From positions 1-5,991 of the forward strand of contig JADGRS010000217.1 in the NCBI GenBank assembly GCA_017880705.1: 5,991 bases of DNA, given 5' to 3'. The stretch comes from Burkholderiales bacterium (lineage in GTDB: Bacteria > Pseudomonadota > Gammaproteobacteria > Burkholderiales > Usitatibacteraceae). The notes beneath the pieces were generated by a model that saw only the letters and a program-made list of their open reading frames with translations, ran no database searches and was not told where the DNA came from. Of this stretch, positions 1-5,420 are shown piece after piece; position 1 is the stretch's first letter, and each line of letters starts with the position of its first letter. A program made the position numbers and the translations under genes.

Positions 1-81
1 ATCGGCATACAGGCTTGGCGCCAAGCGATGCCGACCGCGGTCGAGATTCCGCCCGCCGGGCGCCTCGCGGAGGCCGCGTGA
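1..81 (+). CDS. C-terminal fragment of an upstream gene, probably a CstA-family carbon starvation/pyruvate transporter
   Basis: Frame 1 is open from the first base to a TGA at 79-81 and encodes 26 residues ending in GRLAEAA. The gene begins outside the window. Its stop overlaps the GTG start of the next gene by four bases (GTGA, 78-81), the pattern of translationally coupled genes. Identity comes from context: the following gene is a YbdD/YjiX (DUF466) protein, a family usually encoded directly after cstA or its paralogue btsT/yjiY, multi-pass inner-membrane transporters of pyruvate or peptides. The visible tail (tryptophan, basic residues, then an Ala/Pro-rich end) fits a cytoplasmic tail after the last membrane helix but carries no diagnostic motif. 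A perfect 14-bp palindrome at 13-26 lies within it. I am fairly sure it is coding and less sure it is CstA. Confidence 0.55.
   Translation: MGIQAWRQAMPTAVEIPPAGRLAEAA
69..73 (+). promoter_or_regulatory. Ribosome binding site that fixes the ybdD start at GTG 78
   Basis: GGAGG lies 4 nt before the GTG at 78. The spacing is a little short but the core is full strength, and it sits inside the end of the upstream coding region. No comparable site precedes the ATG at 15. Confidence 0.6.
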
Positions 82-263
82 ACCAGAGCTGGCTCGAGCA
101 AGTCCGGGGCGCTTATCACGGCATCTTCGGCGTCCCGGATTACGAGGCTTACCTGCGCCATATGCGCGAGCGACATCCGGATGGGGCGGTGTTGACGCAC
201 GACGAGTTCGCGCGGCAATGGATCGAGCGGCGTTTTCAGCGGATCCGGGGTCGCTGCTGCTGA
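78..263 (+). CDS. ybdD: YbdD/YjiX family (DUF466) small protein
   Basis: This 61-residue protein carries the hallmarks of the DUF466 family: GVPDY at residues 18-22, a His-Pro at 33-34, an acidic-aromatic DEF segment at about 42-44, and a C-terminus ending Arg-Cys-Cys (59-61). Family members are about 60-67 residues long. In Escherichia coli, YbdD works with CstA in pyruvate uptake and YjiX is the equivalent next to BtsT; the molecular role is unclear. An in-frame ATG at 15 would add 21 residues of low-complexity Arg-rich sequence. The GTG at 78 is preferred because GGAGG lies at 69-73, the length then matches the family, and the start overlaps the upstream stop as GTGA. The twin terminal cysteines and conserved aromatics are intact. 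The stop is TGA at 261-263, five bases before a large palindrome. Confidence 0.85.
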   Translation: MNQSWLEQVRGAYHGIFGVPDYEAYLRHMRERHPDGAVLTHDEFARQWIERRFQRIRGRCC

Positions 264-267
264 ATCA
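264..267 (+). repeat. Left copy of the ATCA direct repeat flanking the palindrome
   Basis: ATCA sits between the ybdD stop codon (261-263) and the left arm. The identical tetranucleotide occurs at 350-353 immediately after the right arm. The simplest reading is a 4-bp target-site duplication. Confidence 0.55.
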
Positions 268-349
268 GGAAATTGGTGTCAGGTACGAATTTCGGATGCA
301 TCGGCGGGCCGATGCTCCCTTTCGAAATTCGTACCTGACACCAATTTCC
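268..349. mobile_element. 82-bp palindromic element (MITE/REP-like)
   Basis: The arms at 268-294 and 323-349 are perfect 27-bp inverted repeats (GGAAATTGGTGTCAGGTA at the start of the left arm, its complement on the right). Inside them a second inverted repeat, GCATCGGC at 298-305 and GCCGATGC at 308-315, forms an inner hairpin. The folded strand would be a 27-bp stem, an asymmetric internal loop (3 nt against 7 nt), a 7-8 bp stem and a tiny loop. The arms are AT-richer than the surrounding coding DNA. Each outer end abuts the same tetranucleotide, ATCA, as expected of a target-site duplication. It encodes no protein and would need a transposase supplied elsewhere. No T-tract follows the hairpin on either strand, so it is not a canonical intrinsic terminator, though it could stall transcription from both converging genes. 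The core GGTGTCAGGTACG reminds me of dispersed proteobacterial repeats, but that is memory and unchecked. Confidence 0.75.
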
Positions 350-353
350 ATCA
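350..353 (+). repeat. Right copy of the ATCA direct repeat flanking the palindrome
   Basis: ATCA directly follows the right arm. Its last three bases, read on the minus strand, are the TGA stop codon of the O-acetylhomoserine sulfhydrylase gene, so the duplication includes that stop codon. Confidence 0.55.
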
Positions 354-1631
354 GGCCTTCTCGAGCGCCTGCTCGAGATCCCAGAGGATGTCCTCTATGC
401 TTTCGAGCCCGATGGAGAGCCGCACCATGTCGGGCGGGACGCCGGCCTTGCGCTGCTCTTCCTCGCTCAACTGCCGATGCGTGGTCGACGCGGGATGGAT
501 CACCAGCGACTTCGCGTCGCCGATATTGGCGAGATGCGAGACGAAGGTGAGCGCCTCGATGAACTTCACGCCCGCCTCGAATCCGCCCTTGATGCCGAAC
601 GCGAGGAGCGATCCCGCGCCCTTCGGCATGTAGCGCTTCGAGAGCGCGTGGTACGGGCTCTCGGTCAGGCCCGGATAGTTCACCCAGGAGACCTTCGGGT
701 GGGCCTTCAGGAAATTCGCGACCGCCATCGCGTTGGCGCAATGGCGGTCCATGCGCACCGGAAGCGTCTCGATCCCCTGCAGCAGCATCCACGCGTTGAA
801 GGGCGAAAGCGTCGGGCCGAACACGCGCAGGATCTCCATGCGCGCCTTCATCGTGAAGCCGAAATCGCCGAAGGTCTCGTAGAACTTCACGCCGTGGTAG
901 CCCACCGAGGGCTCGGTCATCGACGGGAACTTGCCGTTGTCCCAGGGAAACTTTCCGCTCTCGACGACGACCCCGCCCATGGTCGTGCCGTGGCCGCCGA
1001 GGTACTTGGTCGCCGAATGCACCACCACGTCGGCCCCATGGGAGATCGGCCGGCAAAGGTACGGCGACGCCGCGGTGTTGTCGACGATGAAGGGCACGCC
1101 CGCCTCATGGGCAATCGCCGCGATGGCGGCGATGTCGATCACGTTGATCGCCGGATTGCCGAGCGTCTCGGAGAAGATCGCCTTCGTGTTGGGCTTGAGC
1201 GCCTTGCGGAAATTCTCCGGATCGTCGGGATCGACCAGGGTGGAATCGATGCCGAGCTTCCTGAAGTTCACGTTGAGCATCGTGTTCGTGCCGCCGTACA
1301 CCTTGGCCGACGAGACGATGTGATCGCCGCTTTCGACGATGTTCAGGAAGGCGACCATCTCCGCCGCCTGCCCCGAGGCCGTCGCGACCGCAGCGCGCCC
1401 GTCTTCAAGCGCCGCGACACGCTCCTCGAAGACCGCCGTCGTCGGATTCGAAAGCCGCGTGTAGACGTTGCCGAACGTCTGCAGGTTGAAGAGGCTCGCG
1501 GCGTGCTCCGCGCTCTCGAAGACGTACGAGGTCGTCTGGTAGAGCGGCACCGCCCGCGAGCCCGTCTGCGCGTCGGGGATCTGCCCCGCGTGCAGGCACA
1601 GCGTCTCGAATCCGAACTCCCGGTCCGCCAT
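351..1631 (-). CDS. metY: O-acetylhomoserine aminocarboxypropyltransferase (O-acetylhomoserine sulfhydrylase)
   Basis: This 426-residue cytoplasmic, PLP-dependent enzyme belongs to the Cys/Met metabolism family. It joins O-acetyl-L-homoserine with sulfide to give L-homocysteine and acetate, the direct sulfhydrylation route to methionine. The N-terminal FETLCLHAG (8-16), YTRLSNPTT (57-65), the SGQAA segment (86-90) and the VDNT motif (183-186) are typical. The PLP lysine is Lys209 in HSATKYLGGHG, and the C-terminal half has the RLSIGLE signature (404-410). The roughly 430-residue length and the long insertion before GYHGVKF (244-250) favour the MetY group over the shorter (~400) MetB/MetZ enzymes. 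The start follows the upstream qmcA stop by 3 nt with only a weak purine-rich site (GTAGGGA), consistent with translational coupling. It is the last gene of the leftward unit; its stop touches the palindrome. No key residue appears to be missing. A side activity with O-succinylhomoserine cannot be excluded. Confidence 0.93.
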   Translation of the reverse strand: MADREFGFETLCLHAGQIPDAQTGSRAVPLYQTTSYVFESAEHAASLFNLQTFGNVYTRLSNPTTAVFEERVAALEDGRAAVATASGQAAEMVAFLNIVESGDHIVSSAKVYGGTNTMLNVNFRKLGIDSTLVDPDDPENFRKALKPNTKAIFSETLGNPAINVIDIAAIAAIAHEAGVPFIVDNTAASPYLCRPISHGADVVVHSATKYLGGHGTTMGGVVVESGKFPWDNGKFPSMTEPSVGYHGVKFYETFGDFGFTMKARMEILRVFGPTLSPFNAWMLLQGIETLPVRMDRHCANAMAVANFLKAHPKVSWVNYPGLTESPYHALSKRYMPKGAGSLLAFGIKGGFEAGVKFIEALTFVSHLANIGDAKSLVIHPASTTHRQLSEEEQRKAGVPPDMVRLSIGLESIEDILWDLEQALEKA

Positions 1632-1634
1632 TCC

Positions 1635-2630
1635 CTACTTCACCACGGCTTCGGTCATCTTCGAGCGGTCGAGGACGGTCATCGCGCTCGCGACGAGGCC
1701 CGCGATGTCGGAGAGATTGCTCGGGATGATGAGCGTGTTGTTGGTCCTCGCGAGCTCCTTGAAGGCCTCGATGTAGAGCTCCGAGACCTTCAGGTTCGCC
1801 GCGCTCGTGCCTCCGGGCGTGGAGATCGCCGCGCCCACGGCGCGCACCGCGTTAGCGGTCGCGTCGGCTACGAGCTGGATCGCGGCGGCCTCGCCCTGCG
1901 CCTTGTTGATGGCCGCCGTCTTCTGGCCTTCGGAGGCGAGGATCGCCGCCTGGCGCGAGCCGTCGGCCACGTTGATCTCCTGCTGGCGCTTGCCTTCGGA
2001 GGTCGCGATCACCGCGCGCTTCTCGCGCTCGGCGGTGATCTGCGCCTGCATGGAGCGCAGGATCGCTTCCGGCGGCGTGAGGCTCTTGATCTCGTAGCGC
2101 AGCACCTTGATGCCCCACGTGCGCCCGGCTTCATCGAGCACGCCGACGATGGTGTGGTTGATCTCGTCGCGGCTCTCGAAGGTCTTGTCGAGCTCCATCT
2201 TGCCGATCACCGAGCGCAGCGCCGTCTGCGCGAGCTGCGTGATCGCCTGGATGTAGTTCGACGAGCCATACGAGGCGAGCCGGGGGGCGACCACCTGGAA
2301 ATAGATGATCCCGTCGACCGCGAGCTGCGTGTTGTCCTTGGTGATGCACACCTGCTCGGCGACATCGAGCGGATATTCCTTGAGCGAGTGCTTGTAGGCC
2401 ACGCGGTCGACGAAGGGCACGATGATCTGCAGGCCCGGATCGAGCACGCGAAAGAACTTGCCGAGTCGCTCGATGACCCAGGCGTTCTGCTGCGGGACGA
2501 TGCGCACGCCCTCGGCGATCACGACGATGATCATCGTGAGGAGGAACGTGACGACCGTCACGATCGCGCTCTTGGTGAGCGTCGCGGCGGCGACGGTTAT
2601 CAGTAAGGCGATGGCGGTTTTCCAGAACAT
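1635..2630 (-). CDS. qmcA: SPFH/stomatin-like membrane protein (paraslipin, QmcA-like)
   Basis: This is a 331-residue membrane-anchored SPFH (band 7) protein. Two hydrophobic stretches (about 5-18 and 22-39) precede the SPFH domain, which opens with VRIVPQQNAWVIERLGKF (42-59), continues with PGLQIIVPFVDRV (65-77), and includes a WGIKVLRYEIKSLTPP stretch (172-187). Residues about 198-260 form an Ala/Glu/Gln-rich helical region with repeats of the EGxxQxA type, the oligomerising coiled coil of the family. The tail has the SELYIEAFKELA motif and a SNL stretch (283-306) common in paraslipins. Such proteins assemble into large rings or cages that organise membranes and partner with NfeD proteins. 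E. coli QmcA is 305 residues; this one is longer at the N-terminus. The start is ATG 2630 with AGGGAG at a 6-nt spacing; the internal ATG at 2534 lacks such a site. It lies 30 nt downstream of nfeD and 3 nt upstream of metY. Confidence 0.92.
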   Translation of the reverse strand: MFWKTAIALLITVAAATLTKSAIVTVVTFLLTMIIVVIAEGVRIVPQQNAWVIERLGKFFRVLDPGLQIIVPFVDRVAYKHSLKEYPLDVAEQVCITKDNTQLAVDGIIYFQVVAPRLASYGSSNYIQAITQLAQTALRSVIGKMELDKTFESRDEINHTIVGVLDEAGRTWGIKVLRYEIKSLTPPEAILRSMQAQITAEREKRAVIATSEGKRQQEINVADGSRQAAILASEGQKTAAINKAQGEAAAIQLVADATANAVRAVGAAISTPGGTSAANLKVSELYIEAFKELARTNNTLIIPSNLSDIAGLVASAMTVLDRSKMTEAVVK

Positions 2631-2636
2631 TTTGAT

Positions 2637-2642
2637 CTCCCT
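2637..2642 (-). promoter_or_regulatory. Ribosome binding site of the SPFH gene
   Basis: On the minus strand AGGGAG is followed by ATCAAA and then the ATG at 2630, an ideal spacing. It supports the long N-terminus with two hydrophobic stretches over the internal ATG at 2534. Confidence 0.7.
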
Positions 2643-2660
2643 TTTCTTGGTGCCGGTTTT

Positions 2661-3101
2661 CTAGCGCACGGGTGGTGCGGCCGCGACGACGAGCGTGTTG
2701 CCTTCCTGGGCTTCGATGTAGAGCGTGGTGCCGGGCGACGGATGTTCGTCCGGCCGCGCGAGGCGCGCATCCCACGTGGTGCCGCGGTAGTGCACGCGGG
2801 CGATGCGCGCGGTCTCGTTGGCCCAGCCTTCGAGCACCACCGGCTGGCCGCGATCGAGCAGGTTGTCGTGCTGCTTGTCTCCGGCCCGCTGCCGCGAATG
2901 CCAAAGATGAACGACATAGGCGCCGCCGATCGCGACGACGCCGCCCACCGCCGACTGCAGCAGGAGGTTGGCGCCGAGCCACGCGGCGATGGCGCCGGCG
3001 AACGCGCCGACGCCGATCACCAGCAGGTAGAAAGTACCGGTGACAAGCTCCGCGATGACGAGCGCGAACCCCGCCACGGTCCAGACGAGCCAATGTTCCA
3101 T
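2661..3101 (-). CDS. NfeD-family membrane protein, partner of the SPFH protein
   Basis: This 146-residue protein has hydrophobic segments at about 4-22, 24-43 and 46-66, followed by a soluble domain (about 85-140) with the RGQPVVLEG and RVHYRGTTWDAR strands of the NfeD C-terminal OB-fold. The size and layout match short NfeD1b proteins such as E. coli YbbJ, which lack the N-terminal ClpP-like protease domain of long NfeD. Short NfeD proteins are almost always next to a stomatin/paraslipin gene and are thought to bind or stabilise its product in the inner membrane; here qmcA follows after 30 nt. The frame is open further upstream, to an ATG at 3209, but the start chosen is ATG 3101: AGGAGG lies 6 nt ahead, membrane segment 1 begins right after it, and the longer version would run into the upstream coding region with a charged, low-complexity extension. 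Confidence 0.9.
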   Translation of the reverse strand: MEHWLVWTVAGFALVIAELVTGTFYLLVIGVGAFAGAIAAWLGANLLLQSAVGGVVAIGGAYVVHLWHSRQRAGDKQHDNLLDRGQPVVLEGWANETARIARVHYRGTTWDARLARPDEHPSPGTTLYIEAQEGNTLVVAAAPPVR

Positions 3102-3107
3102 GTTTGT

Positions 3108-3113
3108 CCTCCT
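3108..3113 (-). promoter_or_regulatory. Ribosome binding site that fixes the NfeD start
   Basis: A full-consensus AGGAGG on the minus strand lies 6 nt before the ATG at 3101, in the 28-nt gap after the CoA-binding gene. It is the best ribosome binding site in the window and rules against the longer reading frame from 3209. Confidence 0.8.
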
Positions 3114-3129
3114 TTCGCGCTCTCGCGCG

Positions 3130-3594
3130 TTATGCCTGGACGGATCGCTTCGCCGAAATGACCCGGGTGTTGACTCCGGCCCATCCCAGGCCGCCGAAGA
3201 ACCTGCCATGCTCGATCTTCATGCATCGATTCTCGACCACTTCGAGCCCCGCGGCCTCGGCCTTGCGGCGCGCCTCGGCGTTCTCGACCCCGAGCTGCAT
3301 CCACAGGACCTTCGCGCCGATCGCGATGGCCTCGTCGGCGATCGCGGAAATCTCGGAACTTTTGCGGAAACAATCGACCACGTCTATGCGCTCGGGAATG
3401 TCCGCGAGCCGTTTGTAGCTCTTCTCGCCGAGGATCTCGGGGTACGTGGGATTCACCGGAATCACGCGATACCCGTGCTCCTGCAGGTATTTGGCGGCAA
3501 AATAGCTCGGGCGGTGCCATTGGGCGGACAAGCCCACGACCGCGATCGTGCGGGAGCTTCTCAGCAGGCGCCGGAGCTTGTCGCTGTCGTCCAT
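3130..3594 (-). CDS. CoA-binding domain protein (YccU-like, CoA_binding_2 family)
   Basis: This 154-residue single-domain protein has the Rossmann-type CoA-binding fold seen in E. coli YccU and in the N-terminal part of succinyl-CoA ligase alpha subunits. Visible family motifs are TIAVVGLS (16-23, the nucleotide-binding loop), VIPVNPTYPEILG (44-56), DVVDCFR (71-77), VLWMQLGVEN (96-105) and the terminal VVENRCMKIEH (119-129). No catalytic domain is attached and the physiological role of the family is not established; binding of CoA or acyl-CoA is inferred from the fold. It is the first gene of the leftward unit, 28 nt ahead of nfeD. The start at ATG 3594 has only a weak AAGG (3598-3601) at a 3-nt spacing, but the family N-terminus (a short helix followed by the VVGLS strand) fits this start. 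It is divergent from the hydrolase gene, with the putative promoter region in between. Confidence 0.88.
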   Translation of the reverse strand: MDDSDKLRRLLRSSRTIAVVGLSAQWHRPSYFAAKYLQEHGYRVIPVNPTYPEILGEKSYKRLADIPERIDVVDCFRKSSEISAIADEAIAIGAKVLWMQLGVENAEARRKAEAAGLEVVENRCMKIEHGRFFGGLGWAGVNTRVISAKRSVQA

Positions 3595-3610
3595 GGACCT
3601 TCGCAGTACC

Positions 3611-3616
3611 TATAAT
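3611..3616 (+). promoter_or_regulatory. Possible -10 element for the hydrolase gene
   Basis: A perfect TATAAT lies in the divergent gap. No convincing -35 sequence is found 16-18 bp upstream (the hexamer at 17-bp spacing is CGTCCA) and there is no extended -10 TG. If used, transcription would begin near 3622-3625, making the messenger leaderless or nearly so for the starts at 3623 or 3638. This is weak evidence from a single hexamer. Confidence 0.3.
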
Positions 3617-3637
3617 CGACCGATGGATTCTACCTTG

Positions 3638-5410
3638 ATGCGAACGAGCGCTTTCCCGCGTTGCTGCATTGCGACGCTCGCCGCGGCGTGCGCGATCTTC
3701 CCCGCGTTCGGGTACAACCACACGGTCGTGGTCGCGCCGATCGCGGCGGGCCCGTTCCAGGTCGCGTGCTCGAACATCGCGCAGGACGCCTCGCGCATCG
3801 CGCCCGGCGCGTCCGCCACCGATTATTGGGAAGGCCGCGACCACTACATCTCCGACATCCTCGCGAACCCGGCGAGCGCCTTCACCTTCAACGCCGCCGT
3901 CCCCGACCTGCGCAGCCTCTATCCGACCAACGCGGGCGATGCGGTGAACTACGTGGCGATCGTCTGCTACCCGACGCCCTCTGCGAACAACGACCCCGAC
4001 TACGTCCTTCCGCAAACCGGCGAGATCATTCCGCACATGCAGCCCGTCGGTCAGGCACCCAAGCTGATCCAACGCGGCGAGTACAACGTCACGATGGGCG
4101 GGCCACCGCTTCCGTTGCCGCCAGGCCCGCAACCGCTTCCCGTCATCGTGTACTCCCATGGACTTACCGGGAGTCCCATCAGCAGCGGCTACGTGGAGGT
4201 GTTGGTGCAGACCGCCGCGCAGGGCTTCATGGTGGCGGCCCCCTTTCACGGCGATCCGCGCTTCTCGCGCGTGCGCGTGCAGGACTTCAACGACGTGCTC
4301 TTCCTCACGCTCAATTTCGACCAGGTCGTCGAGATGGAGTTGATGCGTCCGCTCTCCTTGAAAGCGATGACGGACGTGCTGCTCGCCAATCCGGGCTACG
4401 CGGCCGGCATCGACACCGCTCGCATCGGCGGATTCGGCGCGAGCCTCGGCGGCGAGGCAATGACCCTCCTTCTCGGCGCGCAGCTCACGACGACCCTCGG
4501 AGGCCACTGCGCCGATGCCGCCGTCCATGACCCGAGGATTCGCGCGGTGGTGGGATACGTGCCCTTCGGCGGATGGTCGTTCCTGCCGGCGTTCTGCGAC
4601 GGCCAAGTAGGCGCGGCGAGCGTGAACCGCCCGTACCTCGCGATCTCCGGCACCGCGGATACGACGGCGCCCCTCACGCAGATGAAGCAGGCGCTGAATC
4701 TCTTCCAGTCGTCGCGCTACATGGTCGAGCTCACCGACGGCAAGCACGAGTTTCGCCCCGAGGATGCGGGCGACCTCTTCACGTGGATGGTGACGTTCTT
4801 CAACGCCTATCTCGACGTGCAGGCCGATCCCGGCGCGATGGGCCGGCTCATCCGCATGCAAGGCGTCAACGGCGGGCGCGTAGACAACCTCACCGTCGAC
4901 GTGCACATCCCGTTCGCGACCGACGGCGACGCGCAGGTGCGCGAGCTCTACAACTCGCGGCTCAACCACTTCTATGTGACCGCCGACGCGACCGAGATCC
5001 AGTTCATCCTCGCGGGCGGCGCGGGCGACGGCTGGTCGCTCACCGGGCAGGGCTTCAAGGCGTGGACGTCGCTTCCCCCGAACGCGTTCATGACCGCCGT
5101 GCCCGTATGCCGCTTCGAGCTCGTGCCGCGCGGGCGCCCGTGGAGCACGTTCTATACGTCCAGCGCGAGCGATTGCGCGTCGCTGAAGGCGGGCCGCGGC
5201 TGGTTGTACACGGGAACGCCGTGGTACATCCAGCCGGTGAACGCGCAGCTCGCGTGCCCGGATGGATACATCGGCGTGAACCGCGCGTACAACCAGGGCG
5301 CCAAACGCAACGACTCGAACCATCGCTTCAGCACCAGCGATTCCACGATGCACGACATGGAGCGCGTGGGCTGGGTGTACGAGGCGACGGTGATGTGCTC
5401 GCGGCCCTAG
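3638..5410 (+). CDS. Exported alpha/beta hydrolase (esterase/PAF-acetylhydrolase-like) with C-terminal DUF5648-like repeat region
   Basis: With the ATG at 3638 the protein has 590 residues. Residues 1-25 form a signal peptide (Arg-containing start, hydrophobic CCIATLAAACAIFPAF, likely cleavage after AFG), so it is probably periplasmic or secreted. Residues about 30-400 are an alpha/beta hydrolase: VIVYSHGLTGSP (169-180) supplies the His-Gly oxyanion loop, GASLG (267-271) the nucleophile Ser269, SGTAD (337-341) the acid Asp341 and DGKHEF (367-372) the base His370. The GPFQVACSN opening resembles PAF-acetylhydrolase-like and dienelactone-hydrolase-like esterases; the substrate is unknown. Residues about 435-590 hold three similar segments (see separate entry) of the DUF5648 type. 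Eight cysteines remain after cleavage, which allows disulfides. The start is uncertain: ATGs at 3623 and 3593 are in frame and none has a clear ribosome binding site; 3638 gives the most ordinary signal peptide. It ends 10 nt from the convergent VOC gene. Confidence 0.85.
   Translation: MRTSAFPRCCIATLAAACAIFPAFGYNHTVVVAPIAAGPFQVACSNIAQDASRIAPGASATDYWEGRDHYISDILANPASAFTFNAAVPDLRSLYPTNAGDAVNYVAIVCYPTPSANNDPDYVLPQTGEIIPHMQPVGQAPKLIQRGEYNVTMGGPPLPLPPGPQPLPVIVYSHGLTGSPISSGYVEVLVQTAAQGFMVAAPFHGDPRFSRVRVQDFNDVLFLTLNFDQVVEMELMRPLSLKAMTDVLLANPGYAAGIDTARIGGFGASLGGEAMTLLLGAQLTTTLGGHCADAAVHDPRIRAVVGYVPFGGWSFLPAFCDGQVGAASVNRPYLAISGTADTTAPLTQMKQALNLFQSSRYMVELTDGKHEFRPEDAGDLFTWMVTFFNAYLDVQADPGAMGRLIRMQGVNGGRVDNLTVDVHIPFATDGDAQVRELYNSRLNHFYVTADATEIQFILAGGAGDGWSLTGQGFKAWTSLPPNAFMTAVPVCRFELVPRGRPWSTFYTSSASDCASLKAGRGWLYTGTPWYIQPVNAQLACPDGYIGVNRAYNQGAKRNDSNHRFSTSDSTMHDMERVGWVYEATVMCSRP
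4940..5407 (+). repeat. Three divergent repeats encoded at the hydrolase C-terminus (DUF5648-like)
   Basis: Within the protein numbered from ATG 3638, segments 435-477, 488-533 and 544-590 share a pattern: an aromatic or hydrophobic start, then an HFY, TFY or HRF triplet, a Thr/Ser-rich turn (VTADATE, TSSASDC, STSDSTM), a 10-20 residue spacer, and Gly-Trp followed by a hydrophobic residue and Tyr/Leu-Thr/Glu-Gly or Ala (GWSLTG, GWLYTG, GWVYEA). This is the signature of DUF5648-type modules, often found at the C-termini of exported bacterial proteins, where they are assumed to bind a ligand or surface. The function here is unknown. Confidence 0.65.
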
Positions 5411-5420
5411 CGGGACGCCT

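Noticed and set aside
13..26. Perfect 14-bp palindrome GCTTGGCGCCAAGC as an operator
   Set aside because: It lies within the coding end of the upstream gene, 52 nt before the next start, with no promoter-like sequence nearby. Such palindromes occur by chance in GC-rich DNA.
268..349. A classical Rho-independent terminator
   Set aside because: The hairpin is far longer and less GC-rich in its outer stem than typical terminators, and no run of T follows it on either strand. A termination role is possible but the sequence looks like an inserted palindromic element.
477..2606. A 709-codon open frame on the plus strand
   Set aside because: It lies antisense to metY and qmcA, is dominated by Arg, His, Asp and Leu as expected for a GC-rich antisense shadow, has no recognisable motif, and both minus-strand genes are strongly identified.
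3627..3632. TAGAAT on the minus strand as the -10 of the leftward operon
   Set aside because: The hexamer is 5 of 6 to consensus, but the sequence 17 bp upstream (GAAAGC) does not resemble a -35, so the promoter of the leftward genes cannot be placed from sequence alone.
3679..3694. Lipoprotein signal (Leu-Ala-Ala-Ala-Cys) in the hydrolase N-terminus
   Set aside because: The residue three before the cysteine is Ala instead of Leu, and the hydrophobic stretch continues past it to a good AFG cleavage site, so an ordinary signal peptide is more likely.
3017..5353. A 778-codon open frame on the minus strand
   Set aside because: It is antisense to the hydrolase and crosses parts of the nfeD and CoA-binding genes in another frame. 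Its composition is Arg/His/Gly/Ala-rich, the usual product of high-GC codon bias.
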